Shown: positions 5,417 through 5,749 of the stretch, in pieces | How positions within the stretch are numbered: position 1 is the first letter of the stretch | Layout: each line of letters opens with the position of its first letter | NCBI GenBank assembly: GCA_031284065.1 | Contig: JAITAP010000102.1 | Coordinates: 1 to 5,749 of the forward strand | Direction of reading: 5' to 3' | DNA length: 5,749 nt | From: Prevotellaceae bacterium | GTDB taxonomy: Bacteria; Bacteroidota; Bacteroidia; Bacteroidales; UBA932 | Made by a program: the position numbers and the translations under genes | The notes under the pieces: generated by a model | The model's database searches: none | Told to the model about the DNA's origin: nothing | Seen by the model: only the letters and a program-made list of their open reading frames with translations

Positions 5417-5749
5417 TTATTTTTGCTCCATTTGAGAGATTCGCTCCAACAGCTTTGCTATTTTAACATCCTTTCCAGCAAGGGCTTCATCTCTTTCGGC
5501 AATGGTTTTATCCTTCTCAGCAAGAGCTTTATCTTTTTCAGCAAGGAGCTTATCCTTTTCGGCAAGGATTTTATTCTTCTCGGCAAGGGCCTCACGCTCG
5601 GCGGCAAGCTGACCCTCTACGTCCCCAAGGGTAGATTCCCACATGATGTTAATCCGGTACTCATCGTAGTACGCCAGCTCGTCTCTGGTGTAAGCGCCCT
5701 CCTCGCAGATGGATATAGCTTGCTCTATATCCTTCTCCTGTAGCAACTC
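5417..5749 (-). CDS. Rpn/PD-(D/E)XK transposase-family protein, C-terminal part only
   Basis: The reading frame is open to the right edge (the edge codons are GAG, TTG), so the start and the nuclease core lie outside the window; the TTG at 5746 is not taken as a start. The visible 110 residues begin LLQEKDIEQAISICEEGAYT, then RDELAYYDEYRINIMWESTL, matching the conserved region after the nuclease domain in Rpn family recombination-promoting nuclease/putative transposase proteins (PDDEXK_2). A charged coiled coil of AEKDKxL heptads follows, ending ISQMEQK. Known Rpn proteins are DNA endonucleases that raise RecA-independent recombination in Escherichia coli; whether this one is active cannot be judged without its catalytic half. 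Its stop (5419-5417) faces the kinase gene across a 200-base gap. Conservation of the YYDEYRINIMWE block makes the family call firm. Confidence 0.85.
   Translation of the reverse strand, partial: ELLQEKDIEQAISICEEGAYTRDELAYYDEYRINIMWESTLGDVEGQLAAEREALAEKNKILAEKDKLLAEKDKALAEKDKTIAERDEALAGKDVKIAKLLERISQMEQK
5459..5584 (-). repeat. 21-nt tandem repeat encoding coiled-coil heptads
   Basis: Six consecutive 21-nt units encode AEKNKIL, AEKDKLL, AEKDKAL, AEKDKTI, AERDEAL and AGKDVKI. The central units are nearly identical at DNA level and the outer ones have drifted. Leucine or isoleucine recurs every seven residues with Ala one step later, as in a coiled coil. Such arrays can gain or lose units by slippage, so tail length may differ between strains. 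Confidence 0.85.

Noticed and set aside
5423..5743. Plus-strand frame opposite the Rpn-family tail
   Set aside because: Its apparent GK/SK-rich repetition is the complement of the minus-strand heptad repeat.

Overview
The window looks like a chromosomal segment of a member of the Bacteroidota, most likely Bacteroidales. The grounds are a PorT-type outer-membrane beta-barrel protein, a hybrid histidine kinase with the HDVKAPL box typical of that phylum, an Rpn/PD-(D/E)XK transposase-family tail, a TAnnTTTG-type -7 promoter motif, and the absence of clear Shine-Dalgarno sequences before the genes. This placement comes from reading the sequence, not from a database search.

Layout. Positions 1-180 are non-coding and hold a possible terminator and an imperfect inverted repeat. 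Positions 181-825 (minus) encode a secreted beta-barrel protein. Positions 826-2139 are a gene-poor stretch of about 1.3 kb. It contains two diverged direct copies of a unit of about 300 bp (851-1150 and 1201-1507), each rich in hairpins. It also contains a broken IS5-like transposase start (minus, about 1656-1932) with an adjacent second reading frame, and a GC-rich composite palindrome (2003-2071). Positions 2140-2670 (plus) encode a small five-helix membrane protein of unknown function that is more A+T-rich than its neighbour. Positions 2717-5218 (plus) encode an 833-residue hybrid sensor kinase with HisKA, HATPase, receiver and Hpt domains. A terminator-like hairpin overlaps its stop codon. 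Positions 5417-5749 (minus) hold the C-terminal end of an Rpn-family protein that runs off the right edge and ends in a coiled coil built from 21-nt tandem repeats.

How the parts relate. The membrane gene and the kinase are co-oriented and 46 bp apart, so they could share a transcript. The kinase carries a complete internal phosphorelay (H351 to D635 to H765) but no DNA-binding output, and no response regulator lies in the window, so its partner must be encoded elsewhere. The beta-barrel gene points away and appears independent; its upstream region lies inside repeat copy 1. The segment between the barrel gene and the membrane gene looks like a landing site for repeats and decayed mobile DNA.

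The most interesting observation is the duplicated unit at 851-1507. Its two copies have diverged, yet three base pairs in two predicted hairpins changed on both sides, so pairing was kept. This is what a conserved RNA, or a transposable palindromic element, would look like. No complete new system is demonstrable from this window.
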